Source: an uncultured Eubacteriales bacterium (GTDB taxonomy: Bacteria; Bacillota; Clostridia; Lachnospirales; Lachnospiraceae). From it: DNA of 64,000 nt. Below the pieces are notes generated by a model. The model saw only the letters and a list, made by a program, of their open reading frames with translations, searched no databases and was not told the origin of the DNA. The translations under genes and the position numbers were made by a program. The stretch covers positions 32,683-96,682 of the forward strand of contig URMF01000007.1 of the NCBI GenBank assembly GCA_900548855.1. Direction: 5' to 3'. Of the stretch, positions 50,441 through 60,023 are shown piece after piece. Numbering within the stretch: the stretch's first letter is position 1; the number at the start of each line of letters is the position of its first letter.

Positions 50441-53290
50441 ATGGTTATATTAATTAAGAGAAAATTACAGAATAGAAAGTGCTTAAACGGCTGCCTGCTA
50501 TTGGGAATTGTCCTGTTTATTGCTATTGCCGCCTGTACCCCTATGTTTAAAAAGGGTTCCCTGAATAAGCTGATTCAGAGTAAGTTCGTGGACTACATAG
50601 AAGAGAACAATGAATATCCGGCGGTTATTGCGAGAAATACGTCCCTGCAGGTAAAGGGAGGATTTGATTTTGGGGAAGTGACTGGAAAAATAGAGGGATA
50701 TGGCAAGAAGTGGAAAGAATATTTACAGGTACCGGAGCGGGAGACGGAAGTACATATATGGTTAGAGGGTTCTGCCACGAAACGACAGTATAAGGAGGAC
50801 ACGCAATGGGGAAATATTGCCTGTATACCGCAAATGGAAGAGCATATAAAAATATGCAGCGGCGCTTTTTATGAAGAGGAAAAGGTTCTTAATCAGGAAA
50901 AAGGTACAGAACAGGGAAAAGTGTATCCTTGTATTATCACAGAAAAGCTTATGGATGACTGGGGGATGGTAGAAGGTGAGCAGATAGAGTTCAGCGAGTA
51001 CACGGATGAGAATGGAAATGCCCTGACTGTGCAAGTGGTAGGTATTTTTGATGAAATAAATAATACGGATATCTTCTGGCATGTGGAGGCAGATGAATTT
51101 GAGAAAGAGTTCTTTGTCAGCGAAAGCTCCATGAAGGATATAGGAAGCAGATTTTCCTTTAATGAGATATACTATGACATGTATATGCTTTTGGATTATT
51201 CAAAGATTCATAGCGGGAATATCATGGATATAGAATACTATCTGAAACAGTTTTATGAAAAGGATAAAAAATTTACAAATAATTTTATGCCATTGATAGA
51301 GGAATACAAGGCAGACAAAAAATTTATTGACACCATATTCTGGGTTTTGGAGCTTCCGGTCTTTGTCCTGCTTCTGGCATTTGTCTACATGGTTTCCGGA
51401 CAGATTCTTAGTATGGAAACCGTGGAAATTGCAATGCTTAAGAGCCGCGGTTTTTCAAAGAAACAGATTGTATTTCTGTATATGTGCCAGTCAGGTGTTT
51501 TAGCAGGCTTTGGCATCTTGCTTGGCCTTCCTCTGGGATATCTGATATGCAGGCTGTCCGCTTCCACCAATGCATTTTTAGAGTTTTCCATGAAATCGAC
51601 GGCTATATATAAACCGACAGTGGGCATGCTGGCATATGCCATGGTGGCAGCGCTGATTGTCCTTGCATTTATGACCCTTCCGGTTATTGGATATTCAAAA
51701 TATTCCATTGTGCAGCAGAAGAGCCAGAAAGCGGATTTTCATTCAGCAGGTTTTGTGGAAAAATATTTTTTAGATGTAATTTTATTCCTGTTTTCATCCT
51801 ATCTGCTATATAACTACAATAAACAGAAACAGCTTTTGGCATGGGATGTTATGACGGGAGAAAAACTGGACCCAATGGTATTTTTAAATGTGTCATTGTT
51901 TCTGCTGGCATGCGGTCTGGTGGGATTACGGCTGATAAAGTACATGGTACGGCTGGTTTATCATTTAGGCAGAAATAAGTGGAAACCCCATATGTACGCT
52001 TCCTTTTTGCAGATTATGCGGACAACTGGAAAACAGAATTTCATTTCCGTATTTTTGGTGTTTACCATTGCTATGGGTATCTTTAATGCCAATGTGGCGG
52101 GAACGATTAACAAGAATAATGAATTACGAACCAGATATAATGTAGGAGCAGATGTTGTGGCGGCAGAGCAATGGGATATACAGGTGTATTATGACAGCAG
52201 CTCAAAACAGGCCCGGCGTTATTATACGGAGCCAGATTATGAGCGGTTTACAGAGTTTACGAAGGATATCTGTAATGGTATGACCAGAGTAGTGAGAGAT
52301 GATGATGTAAAAGTTTCCAGCTCGGGTAAGACCCAGGAGGGCTGTAGCATGATGGCAGTTAATACCAAGGAATTTGGTGAGACAGCGAAATTGCCGGACG
52401 GCTTGAATAAGGAACACTGGTACAACTATCTAAACGCACTGGCACAAACCGGTTCCGGTGTGTTGATTTCCCAGAATATGGCGGAAGATTTCAATCTGAA
52501 GGTTGGAGACAGCGTTAATTATACCAGAAACGACCCACTCTCAAGCAGCGCAGACAATGAAATGATAACCTGCAACGGAATCGTGTGTGGGATTTTCAAG
52601 GCATGGCCGGGGTATGAACAGTACAGTTACGGTTATGATGAAAATGAAGAATGGGTGGAAAAACAACAGTATATGATTGTTGTTAATTATGCATATGAGG
52701 TTAATGTTTTTGGTGCATCCCCATATGAAATTTGGATGGATTTAAAGGATAAGGTTTCTGTTTCAGATGTCAGGGATTCCCTTTCGGCGCAAAATATAGA
52801 AATGCGTTTTGTAACCGGTGCGGAAGAAAATGTCAAAGAAATCCGTGACTCTGCAATGATACAGATTACCAACGGATTATTTACACTGAGCTTTCTTGTG
52901 AGCGTAATCCTGTGCACAGTGGGTTTTCTGATATACTGGATTACGTCAATCAAACAAAGAGAGCTGTTATTTGGTATTTACAGAGCCATGGGTATGAGTA
53001 TGAAAGAAGTGAATAAAATGCTGTTAAATGAGCAGATATTTTCTTCCTTTCTTGCCGGGGTTATGGGTGGAATAACAGGACTGGGTACGACCTTCCTGTC
53101 TGCGAAAATAGTGGCGGTTGTATATCTGCCGCAATCCCATAACATTGCACTTCAGACATTTGTTGATGGAATCAATATGAGCAGGCTCTTGGGCATTGTT
53201 TTGGTGATGATTGTAATATGTCTGATGGTACTCCGGTATATTTTAAAGAATTCCAGCATTACACAGGCTATTAAGATGGGAGAGGATTGA
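50441..53290 (+). CDS. Large FtsX/MacB-type ABC transporter permease
   Basis: This 949-residue protein starts after AGGAGG. One helix (about 16-36) is followed by an outside domain of about 260 residues, three helices of an FtsX core (about 300-430; VEIAMLKSRGFSKKQIVFLY), further helices, a second outside domain (about 560-790), and a final FtsX core (about 805-940; LLFGIYRAMGMSMKEVNKMLLNEQ). This duplicated layout is that of LolC/BceB-like mechanotransmission permeases, but the chain carries both halves in one protein. It works with the two ATPases that follow. Confidence 0.88.
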   Translation: MVILIKRKLQNRKCLNGCLLLGIVLFIAIAACTPMFKKGSLNKLIQSKFVDYIEENNEYPAVIARNTSLQVKGGFDFGEVTGKIEGYGKKWKEYLQVPERETEVHIWLEGSATKRQYKEDTQWGNIACIPQMEEHIKICSGAFYEEEKVLNQEKGTEQGKVYPCIITEKLMDDWGMVEGEQIEFSEYTDENGNALTVQVVGIFDEINNTDIFWHVEADEFEKEFFVSESSMKDIGSRFSFNEIYYDMYMLLDYSKIHSGNIMDIEYYLKQFYEKDKKFTNNFMPLIEEYKADKKFIDTIFWVLELPVFVLLLAFVYMVSGQILSMETVEIAMLKSRGFSKKQIVFLYMCQSGVLAGFGILLGLPLGYLICRLSASTNAFLEFSMKSTAIYKPTVGMLAYAMVAALIVLAFMTLPVIGYSKYSIVQQKSQKADFHSAGFVEKYFLDVILFLFSSYLLYNYNKQKQLLAWDVMTGEKLDPMVFLNVSLFLLACGLVGLRLIKYMVRLVYHLGRNKWKPHMYASFLQIMRTTGKQNFISVFLVFTIAMGIFNANVAGTINKNNELRTRYNVGADVVAAEQWDIQVYYDSSSKQARRYYTEPDYERFTEFTKDICNGMTRVVRDDDVKVSSSGKTQEGCSMMAVNTKEFGETAKLPDGLNKEHWYNYLNALAQTGSGVLISQNMAEDFNLKVGDSVNYTRNDPLSSSADNEMITCNGIVCGIFKAWPGYEQYSYGYDENEEWVEKQQYMIVVNYAYEVNVFGASPYEIWMDLKDKVSVSDVRDSLSAQNIEMRFVTGAEENVKEIRDSAMIQITNGLFTLSFLVSVILCTVGFLIYWITSIKQRELLFGIYRAMGMSMKEVNKMLLNEQIFSSFLAGVMGGITGLGTTFLSAKIVAVVYLPQSHNIALQTFVDGINMSRLLGIVLVMIVICLMVLRYILKNSSITQAIKMGED

Positions 53291-53294
53291 GATT

Positions 53295-53996
53295 ATGGAA
53301 TATGCAATTCGGGCGACAAATATAGTACGTGCTTTTCCTGCGGCGGACGGAAATATGTTTTATGCATTAAAGGGAATTGATATGGATATTCCCAGGGGGA
53401 AGCTGACGATTTTAAAGGGACGTTCTGGTTCCGGAAAGACAACATTGTTGAATATTCTGAGTGCGCTGGATGAGGCAACGGAGGGAGAAGTATTGTTCGG
53501 CGACAGGGAGCTTGGCAGTATGAGCCTGGAGGAGAAGGAAAAGCTTCGCAGATATGAGATTGGTTTTGTTTTTCAGTCGGTGGCCTTGATTCCTATCATG
53601 AATGCCTATGAGAATGTGGATTATGGACTGCGGCTGGCAGATTATAAGGAAAAAAGAGACCCAAGAATCAAGCAGGTACTGAAGATGGTGGGACTTGGCG
53701 GACGGCTTAACCATATGCCTATGCAGATGTCCGGCGGCGAGCAGCAGAGGGTGGCAATTGCAAGGGCAGTGGCACATAAGCCAGGTATTATTTTTGCAGA
53801 TGAGCCTACCGGAGCACTGGATACAGTTTCCGGATTGGCAGTTATGAAGCTGTTTAAGGAACTGATAGAAAACGAGGGGATTACGATTGTTATGACAACC
53901 CATGACCCGGGCTTGATGGAATTGGGGGATGTGGTATATGAGATGGAGGATGGTGAGATTATTGGGAGGGAAGAGCATGAAACGGTTAAGTTTTAA
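53295..53996 (+). CDS. ABC transporter ATP-binding protein (MacB/LolD type)
   Basis: This protein has 233 residues. Walker A is GRSGSGKTT (42-50), the signature MSGGEQQRVAIARAVA, Walker B IIFADEPTGALD, and the switch His is in TTHDPGLM. It lies four bases after the permease. A second ATPase overlaps its 3' end, so the pump may use a heterodimer. Confidence 0.93.
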   Translation: MEYAIRATNIVRAFPAADGNMFYALKGIDMDIPRGKLTILKGRSGSGKTTLLNILSALDEATEGEVLFGDRELGSMSLEEKEKLRRYEIGFVFQSVALIPIMNAYENVDYGLRLADYKEKRDPRIKQVLKMVGLGGRLNHMPMQMSGGEQQRVAIARAVAHKPGIIFADEPTGALDTVSGLAVMKLFKELIENEGITIVMTTHDPGLMELGDVVYEMEDGEIIGREEHETVKF

Positions 53997-55020
53997 GCAG
54001 AAAGCAATGGAAAATTTCCACATGTTTCAAAAAGAGCCGGAAGAGGAGGAGACCTGGGAGAATTTGAATAATGGTACGGAAGAGACCATGGAGGATTCCG
54101 GAGAAGAAGAGGATGAGGAGCAGCAATGGGACCCGGAGCTGCTGATACGGTGTGACAGCCTGGTTAAGATTTATAAATCCGAAGATGTTGAGGTAATGGC
54201 ATTACAGGGTCTGGATTTAGAGATAAAAAGGGGCGAGCTGATGGCGGTTATCGGGAAAAGCGGAAGTGGAAAATCAACGCTGATGAATATGATAGGTGGG
54301 CTGGAGCGCCCTTCTGCCGGAAAGCTCTATATAGATGGCAGAGATTTATTTGCCTTAAGCGACAGTGAAATGGTGGGATATCGGAATAAGACAGTGGGGT
54401 TTGTGTGGCAGAAAAGCTCTAGAAATCTTGTTCCTTATATGACGGCAGTGGAAAATATAGAGGTGCCCATGTATTTTACAAAGAAAAGCGCGGAGGATAT
54501 GCGGAAAAGGGCGATGGAATTGTTGGAAAGAGTGGGTATGTGCCACAAAAAGGATGCGTATCCGGGACAGATGTCCGGCGGAGAGCAGCAGCGTATAGCC
54601 ATAGCAGTTGCTCTGGCAAATGAACCGGATATCTTGCTGGCAGATGAGCCCACCGGTGCGGTAGATACAAAAACCTCTAATAAAATCCAGGATTTATTCC
54701 GGACTCTGAATAAGGAGCTTGGAATTACCATTATTATTGTAACCCATGATATCAGTCTGGCAAATAAGGTGGGCAGAGTGGTTATGATTTCCGATGGTAA
54801 AATCAGCACAGAAAAAATCATGAAGGAGGAATATCAGCGGGTAATCAATTCACTGGATGGGGAAGCTATTAACGGTAAGGATTCCCATGAAGAGTACTCG
54901 GTACTGGATAAGGCAAGAAGGCTTCAGCTGAATGAGGAAATGCTGGCGGCAGCGGGAATAGACAGTAATAAGGTAAAGGTACAGGTTATTGATGACAAGG
55001 TGGTAATCAGTAAAGAATAA
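53977..55020 (+). CDS. ABC transporter ATP-binding protein with acidic N-terminal extension
   Basis: This protein has 347 residues from ATG 53977 (GGGAGGG before), overlapping the first ATPase by 20 bases. Residues about 18-50 are almost all acidic (EPEEEETWENLNNGTEE and on). The nucleotide-binding domain follows: GKSGSGKSTL, MSGGEQQRIAIAVALANEP, ILLADEPTGAVD, THDISLA. A C-terminal tail of about 60 residues (LNEEMLAAAGIDSNKVKVQV) is extra. The extension and tail set it apart from its neighbour, so the two ATPases are not simple duplicates. Confidence 0.9.
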   Translation: MKRLSFKQKAMENFHMFQKEPEEEETWENLNNGTEETMEDSGEEEDEEQQWDPELLIRCDSLVKIYKSEDVEVMALQGLDLEIKRGELMAVIGKSGSGKSTLMNMIGGLERPSAGKLYIDGRDLFALSDSEMVGYRNKTVGFVWQKSSRNLVPYMTAVENIEVPMYFTKKSAEDMRKRAMELLERVGMCHKKDAYPGQMSGGEQQRIAIAVALANEPDILLADEPTGAVDTKTSNKIQDLFRTLNKELGITIIIVTHDISLANKVGRVVMISDGKISTEKIMKEEYQRVINSLDGEAINGKDSHEEYSVLDKARRLQLNEEMLAAAGIDSNKVKVQVIDDKVVISKE

Positions 55021-55037
55021 GGGTTACAGATATGTGG

Positions 55038-55097
55038 AAAAGCCGGTTTGTAGTTTTGTCAAATAATTAAAGATAATTTTGCCATGAACCGGCTTTT
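55038..55097 (+). terminator. Terminator of the efflux operon
   Basis: AAAAGCCGGTT (55038-55048) and AACCGGCTTTT (55087-55097) pair perfectly over 11 bases with a 38-base AT-rich loop; the right arm supplies the T-run. It lies 18 bases after the last ATPase stop. Confidence 0.65.
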
Positions 55098-55211
55098 GCC
55101 CAAAATAGTAAAAATACATGGCTTGTTATGAAAATAAGATAATATTAGTGCATATTAAACATAATAAGGGAAAAATTGGATAAAAAAATAAACAAATTCA
55201 CAATAAAAATG

Positions 55212-55240
55212 TTGACATAGAAAAAATAATATAGTAAAAT
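55212..55240 (+). promoter_or_regulatory. Sigma-A promoter of the licT-PTS operon
   Basis: TTGACA (55212-55217) and TAAAAT (55235-55240) are exactly 17 bases apart. The first antiterminator element begins 28 bases downstream. The rest of the 397-base gap 55021-55417 is this leader and the terminator above. Confidence 0.85.
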
Positions 55241-55267
55241 GTGTACATGAATTGAAGGCAGCAAGCT

Positions 55268-55297
55268 GGATTGTGACTATTTATTAGGCAAGACTGG
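55268..55297 (+). promoter_or_regulatory. Ribonucleic antiterminator (RAT) upstream of licT
   Basis: GGATTGTGACTATTTATTAG followed by GCAAGACTGG fits the BglG/LicT RAT consensus. Unlike the copy before the PTS gene, I see no strong terminator stem overlapping it, so its effect on the licT gene may be weak or differ in mechanism. Confidence 0.75.
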
Positions 55298-55417
55298 GTT
55301 GTACTCGAACAAGAACAGGAATGTTCACATAGGTTGGATATAATATCAATGTATGGGAGAGAGTATAATGCAGTTTTTTTATTTACATTTTTTAGAATAG
55401 AAAGGATTTGGATTGTT

Positions 55418-56254
55418 GTGAAGATTCTGAAAGTAATTAACAACAATGTTGTGAGTGCCTATAACGAGCAGGGAAAAGAGGTTGTGGTTACCGGTAAGGG
55501 AGTGGGCTTCCAGAAAAAGGCAGGAGACATGATTAATCCAGATCAGATTGAGAAAATATTTCGTCTGGATGATGACCATACCAACGAATTCGAGGCACTG
55601 ATTAAGGATATTCCCTATGAGTATATACGGGTGGCAGGAAAGATTATATCCAATGCAAAGAAATGTCTGGATAAAAAGCTTAGCAAGAACATTTATATTG
55701 GTCTGACAGACCATATGAATTATGCTATTACCAGGGCGAAGCAGAATATTCAGATAGAAAATGCATTGCTCTGGGAGATAAAGCGTTTTTATCACCAGGA
55801 ATATCAGATTGGACTGGATGCCCTGAATATAATCAAAAGGGAATTAGGGGTATCCTTACCAGAGGATGAAGCAGGATTTTTTGCACTTCATATTGTGAAT
55901 GCAGAGATTGGTGCCGATATGAGAAATACCGCAAAGGCTCCTGATATTATTAAGGATGTTCTCAACATTGTAAGCTACACCTTAGGGGTGGAGATGGATG
56001 AAAACAGTCTCAGTTATGAGCGGTTTGTTACGCATCTGAAGTTCTCTTTGGAACGGATTTTAAGTGGCAGGACCTATGAAGAGGGATACTATGAATTAAA
56101 TGACATGGTAAAGGATAATTTTCCGGAGAGTTATCGCTGTGCACTCAGAATCCAGACCTATATAAAAGCCAGGCTTCAATATGAAGTGTGTGAAGAAGAA
56201 CTCACTTATCTTGCAGTGCATATTCAGAATATTGTACGGCACAGACAATTATAA
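55418..56254 (+). CDS. licT: BglG/LicT-family transcription antiterminator
   Basis: This protein has 278 residues from GTG 55418 (AAAGGA before it). Residues 1-56 are the RNA-binding CAT domain (MKILKVINNNVVSAYNEQGKE, VVTGKGVGFQKKAG). Two PRD domains follow (about 65-165, with LTDHMNYAI and FALHIVNAE; 170-278, with RFVTHLKFSLERI and YLAVHIQNIVRH), each with the two phospho-His. It binds RAT RNA when the PTS is busy with substrate. Targets are the two RATs, at 55268 and 56329. Confidence 0.93.
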   Translation: MKILKVINNNVVSAYNEQGKEVVVTGKGVGFQKKAGDMINPDQIEKIFRLDDDHTNEFEALIKDIPYEYIRVAGKIISNAKKCLDKKLSKNIYIGLTDHMNYAITRAKQNIQIENALLWEIKRFYHQEYQIGLDALNIIKRELGVSLPEDEAGFFALHIVNAEIGADMRNTAKAPDIIKDVLNIVSYTLGVEMDENSLSYERFVTHLKFSLERILSGRTYEEGYYELNDMVKDNFPESYRCALRIQTYIKARLQYEVCEEELTYLAVHIQNIVRHRQL

Positions 56255-56328
56255 GGCAGTATCCATAGATTTGGAATGCCAACAAAAAAGTAAATGATTA
56301 GGTGTTAACCTAATAAAATAATATTATG

Positions 56329-56418
56329 GGATTGTTACATTTGGTTGGCAAAACCCGGACGATGAAACATGATTACAAATATGTATATGGGATTGTGTTG
56401 ATATCGGACCGGGTTTTT
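56329..56418 (+). promoter_or_regulatory. RAT overlapping a terminator before the PTS gene
   Basis: GGATTGTTACATTTGGTTGG followed by CAAAACCCGG (56329-56358) is a LicT RAT. Its last nine bases AAAACCCGG (56350-56358) are also the 5' arm of a terminator whose 3' arm is CCGGGTTTT (56409-56417) with a T-run. The two structures exclude each other, as required for antitermination. A separate small hairpin (TTAGGT-GTTA-ACCTAA, about 56298-56313) precedes it. Confidence 0.92.
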
Positions 56419-56465
56419 ATAATTTAAGACCAAATGGGAATCCTAAGAAAAAAGGAGGAATTACT

Positions 56466-58364
56466 ATGGCAAGTAAGTATGATGGATTAGCAAGGATTAT
56501 TATCCAGAATGTGGGTGGTAAAGATAATATTATCAGTCTTGCCCACTGTATCACAAGGCTTCGTTTCAAGTTAAAAGACGAGTCAAAGGCGAACACAGAT
56601 GTATTAAAATCAACAGATGGAATCGTTACAGTAATGCAGTCTGGTGGACAATACCAGATTGTTATTGGTAATCATGTTCCTGATGTGTATGCAGTTGTAT
56701 GTGAAAAAGCACATATTTCAGTAGATGCATCAGTGGACGCACCGCAGGAGAAAATGGGTATCGGTGCAACCTTAATTGACTGGATATCAGGTATTTTTCA
56801 GCCAATTCTTTCCATTCTTTGTGCAGCAGGTATTATTAAAGGTTTACTGGCATTATGGGCATTTTTTGATCCGGAGGCATCTGCGTCAGGCGCTTACCAG
56901 TTATGGTATGCATTTGGTGATGGTTTCTTCGCATTCCTGCCTATTATTTTAGGCGCTACCGCCGCAAAGAAATTTGGCGGCAATATGTTTACTGGTATGG
57001 GAATTGGCTCTGCCCTCTGCTACTCGGGGATAACGGCTATGGCAGGAGCAGAAGCGATTGGCAGTGTATTAACAGGAACTGCCTTTGAAATGAGCTATAG
57101 TGCAACATTTTTTGGTATTCCGATTATCATGCCTTCCGGTGGGTATCTTTCTACCGTAGTGCCAATTATTGTTGCAACTTATTTTACCGTAAAATTAGAA
57201 AAATGGTTTAAGAAGGTTATCCCGGATGTTATTAAGACATTTATTGCTCCTGTATTGGCATTTGCAATTATGCTTCCGCTTACCTTCCTTATCATTGGGC
57301 CAATTACATCATTTTTATGTAATGTAGTTGGAGTGGTATTTGGGGCACTATATAATATTCCAGTCGTAGGTGGTTTGGTTGCAGGTATTTTAGTTGGTGC
57401 TTTCTGGCAGGTACTTGTTATCTTCGGGCTTCACTGGGGACTTGTTCCACTGGCAATGATGAATTACGGACAGCTTGGCTATGACTTTATCCTTTCACCA
57501 TATTTTACAGCATCCTTTGCACAGTCAATGGTTGTTTTGGCAATTTATATTAAGACAAAGGATAAGAAAATGAAGGAAATGGCACTGCCTGCATTTATTT
57601 CAGGAATCTTTGGTGTGACGGAGCCTTGTATTTATGGTATTACACTTCCTAAGAAGAAACCATTTATTATTTCCTGTATTGCTTCTGCAATTGGCGGTGG
57701 TATTATCGGCTTCTTTGGTGTTAAGTCCTTTATGATGGGTGGTCTCGGAGTGTTCGGTTTACCGGTATTTATCGGAGACAATACAATGAAACATTTGATT
57801 GTTGTAATTGTAGCTATGGTTATTGCAATGGTAATCGGTTTTGTAGCAACCTATGTAACCTATAAGGATGATGTGCCTTCAGCAAAATCTGTTGAAAAGA
57901 CAGATACCGTTAAGAATGAAGTAATTGTTTCTCCACTTAAGGGTGAAGTAAAGGCACTTAGTGAAGTAAATGACGAAGCTTTTTCTGGTGGGATTCTTGG
58001 TCAGGGACTTGCCATAGTCCCGGCAGAGGGTAAGCTTTATGCACCATGTGATGGTGAGATTACCACATTTTTCCCAACTGGTCATGCAATTGGTTTAGCT
58101 TCTGAAAACGGAGCAGAGATTCTGATTCATGTAGGAATGGATACTGTAAAACTAGATGGAGATGGATTTACCCCAAAGAAGAACCAGGGAGATAAGGTTA
58201 AGAAAGGTGATTTGCTGTTAGAGTTTGATATTGAGAAAATTAAAGCAGCTGGATATGATATCATCACACCTATGATTATTACTAATACGGATGATTATTC
58301 TGATGTGATTTCAACTGACCAGGCATCGGTTGTTCCTGGTGATGAAGCAATAACTGTTTTGTAA
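56466..58364 (+). CDS. bglP: PTS beta-glucoside transporter subunit EIIBCA
   Basis: This 632-residue protein starts after AAGGAGG. The order is IIB, IIC, IIA: IIB with phospho-Cys28 in AHCITRLRFKLKD; IIC with ten helices (about 105-465; GVTEPCIYGITLP is the substrate-site loop); IIA with phospho-His555 in ILIHVGMDTVKLDGDGF. It takes up and phosphorylates aryl- or alkyl-beta-glucosides or cellobiose. LicT antitermination at its leader and the GH1 gene behind it complete the operon. Confidence 0.95.
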   Translation: MASKYDGLARIIIQNVGGKDNIISLAHCITRLRFKLKDESKANTDVLKSTDGIVTVMQSGGQYQIVIGNHVPDVYAVVCEKAHISVDASVDAPQEKMGIGATLIDWISGIFQPILSILCAAGIIKGLLALWAFFDPEASASGAYQLWYAFGDGFFAFLPIILGATAAKKFGGNMFTGMGIGSALCYSGITAMAGAEAIGSVLTGTAFEMSYSATFFGIPIIMPSGGYLSTVVPIIVATYFTVKLEKWFKKVIPDVIKTFIAPVLAFAIMLPLTFLIIGPITSFLCNVVGVVFGALYNIPVVGGLVAGILVGAFWQVLVIFGLHWGLVPLAMMNYGQLGYDFILSPYFTASFAQSMVVLAIYIKTKDKKMKEMALPAFISGIFGVTEPCIYGITLPKKKPFIISCIASAIGGGIIGFFGVKSFMMGGLGVFGLPVFIGDNTMKHLIVVIVAMVIAMVIGFVATYVTYKDDVPSAKSVEKTDTVKNEVIVSPLKGEVKALSEVNDEAFSGGILGQGLAIVPAEGKLYAPCDGEITTFFPTGHAIGLASENGAEILIHVGMDTVKLDGDGFTPKKNQGDKVKKGDLLLEFDIEKIKAAGYDIITPMIITNTDDYSDVISTDQASVVPGDEAITVL

Positions 58365-58411
58365 GAGAGAAATTATCTAACGTTAATATTTGGAAAGGAG
58401 TATGATATTTG

Positions 58412-59854
58412 ATGAATACATTTCGTAAGGATTTTTTATGGGGCGGTGCTACCGCAGCAAACCAGTATGAGGGTGCATGGGATGTGGACGGCAAGGGGCC
58501 TTCTGTATCAGATATGTGCACCAATGGCTCCCACACTACTCCAAAGCGTGTGACAAGGGAGTTTGAGGAGGGTACGCTATATCCAAGCCGTGAGGCAACA
58601 GATTTTTACCATCACTATGCAGAGGATATTGCCCTTGCGGCAGAAATGGGCTTTAAATGCTTCCGTATGTCCATTGCGTGGACAAGAATTTTCCCAACCG
58701 GTATGGAAAAGGAGCCTAATGAAGCAGGACTTGCCTTTTATGATAAGGTATTTGAGGAGTGCCGGAAGTATGATATGGAACCGCTGGTTACCATTTCCCA
58801 CTATGAAATGCCTTATGCGCTGGTTGAGAAGTGCAACGGATGGGAAGGCAGGGAATGTATTGAATATTATATGAACTACTGCAAGGCGATATTTGAGCGG
58901 TATAAAGATAAGGTGACATACTGGCTCACCTTTAATGAGATTAACTCCGGAACCATGCCTATGGGTGCTGTATTATCATTGGGAACAATCAAGGGTTACA
59001 GCGGCTCTGTAATGGAGGTTCCGGATAATCCACAGGTTCGTTTTCAGGCACTGCACCATCAGTTTGTGGCGAGTGCCATGGCTGTAAAATATGCCCATGA
59101 TAATTATCCACAGTTTAAGATGGGAAACATGTGTATTTTTGCAACCATGTATCCGTATACCTGTAATCCGGATGATGTGATTGAGACACAGAAGCAGATG
59201 CAGATGATGAACTGGTTTACCTCTGATATCCATGTAAGAGGATATTATCCGTCCTATTCTGAACGGTTCTTCGAGGAGAATAATATTGTAATTAAGAAGG
59301 AAGACGGAGATGATGAGATTCTGAAAAACGGAACGGTGGACTTCTATACCTTCAGTTATTACATGACAAACTGTGTTTCCACAGACCCGGAGGTGACAGC
59401 AAATTCCAGCGGTAACCTGATGGGCGGCGTCAAGAATCCATATCTGAAGGCAAGTGACTGGGGCTGGCAGATTGACCCGAAGGGGCTCCGCTATACCTTA
59501 AATGAGCTCTACGGACGGTATCAGATTCCGCTTATGGTGGTGGAAAATGGTCTGGGAGCATATGATAAGCTGGAGGAGGACGGAAGCATTCATGACAGTT
59601 ACCGCATTGACTATTTAAGAGAGCATATCCGGGAAATGAAAGAGGCTGTCAAGGATGGTGTGGATTTGATGGGCTATACTCCTTGGGGCTGGATTGATGT
59701 GGTGAGCGCTTCCACCGGCGAGATGGCAAAGCGTTATGGTTTTGTCTATGTAGATAAGTATGATGACGGAACCGGTGATTTGGGCAGAAGAAGAAAGGAC
59801 TCCTTCTATTGGTATAAAAAGGTGATTGCCTCAAACGGCGAAGAACTGGATTAA
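58412..59854 (+). CDS. bglA: GH1 6-phospho-beta-glucosidase
   Basis: This protein has 480 residues from ATG 58412 (AAGGAG 12 bases before; TTG 58409 is possible). FLWGGATAANQYEGAWDVDGKG is the N-terminal GH1 signature. The acid/base Glu176 is in WLTFNEINSG and the nucleophile Glu378 in LMVVENGLGAYD. The C-terminal YTPWGWIDVVSASTGEM and KRYGFVYVD complete the 6-phosphate pocket region. It splits the phospho-glucosides delivered by the PTS in the cytosol. Confidence 0.95.
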   Translation: MNTFRKDFLWGGATAANQYEGAWDVDGKGPSVSDMCTNGSHTTPKRVTREFEEGTLYPSREATDFYHHYAEDIALAAEMGFKCFRMSIAWTRIFPTGMEKEPNEAGLAFYDKVFEECRKYDMEPLVTISHYEMPYALVEKCNGWEGRECIEYYMNYCKAIFERYKDKVTYWLTFNEINSGTMPMGAVLSLGTIKGYSGSVMEVPDNPQVRFQALHHQFVASAMAVKYAHDNYPQFKMGNMCIFATMYPYTCNPDDVIETQKQMQMMNWFTSDIHVRGYYPSYSERFFEENNIVIKKEDGDDEILKNGTVDFYTFSYYMTNCVSTDPEVTANSSGNLMGGVKNPYLKASDWGWQIDPKGLRYTLNELYGRYQIPLMVVENGLGAYDKLEEDGSIHDSYRIDYLREHIREMKEAVKDGVDLMGYTPWGWIDVVSASTGEMAKRYGFVYVDKYDDGTGDLGRRRKDSFYWYKKVIASNGEELD

Positions 59855-59867
59855 TTCTATATTAGCA

Positions 59868-59918
59868 GAAAAGGGACAATTCCGGTTTTGAATTATAAAA
59901 CCGGAGTGGTCCTTTTTC
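59868..59918 (+). terminator. Terminator of the beta-glucoside operon
   Basis: AAAAGGGACAATTCCGGTTTT and AAAACCGGAGTGGTCCTTTTT (written here only as the arms at 59869-59889 and 59897-59917) form a 20-bp stem with a seven-base loop and a T5 tail. The inner eight base pairs are perfect. Confidence 0.9.
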
Positions 59919-60023
59919 TCTATGTGTTAAAAATTGTTTATGGCAAAATTAGAATAATTATATTGATTCCTGGGGTATTTACAGATAAAATGAGAGATAG
60001 TTGATATAGAAAGCAGGTGTAAT

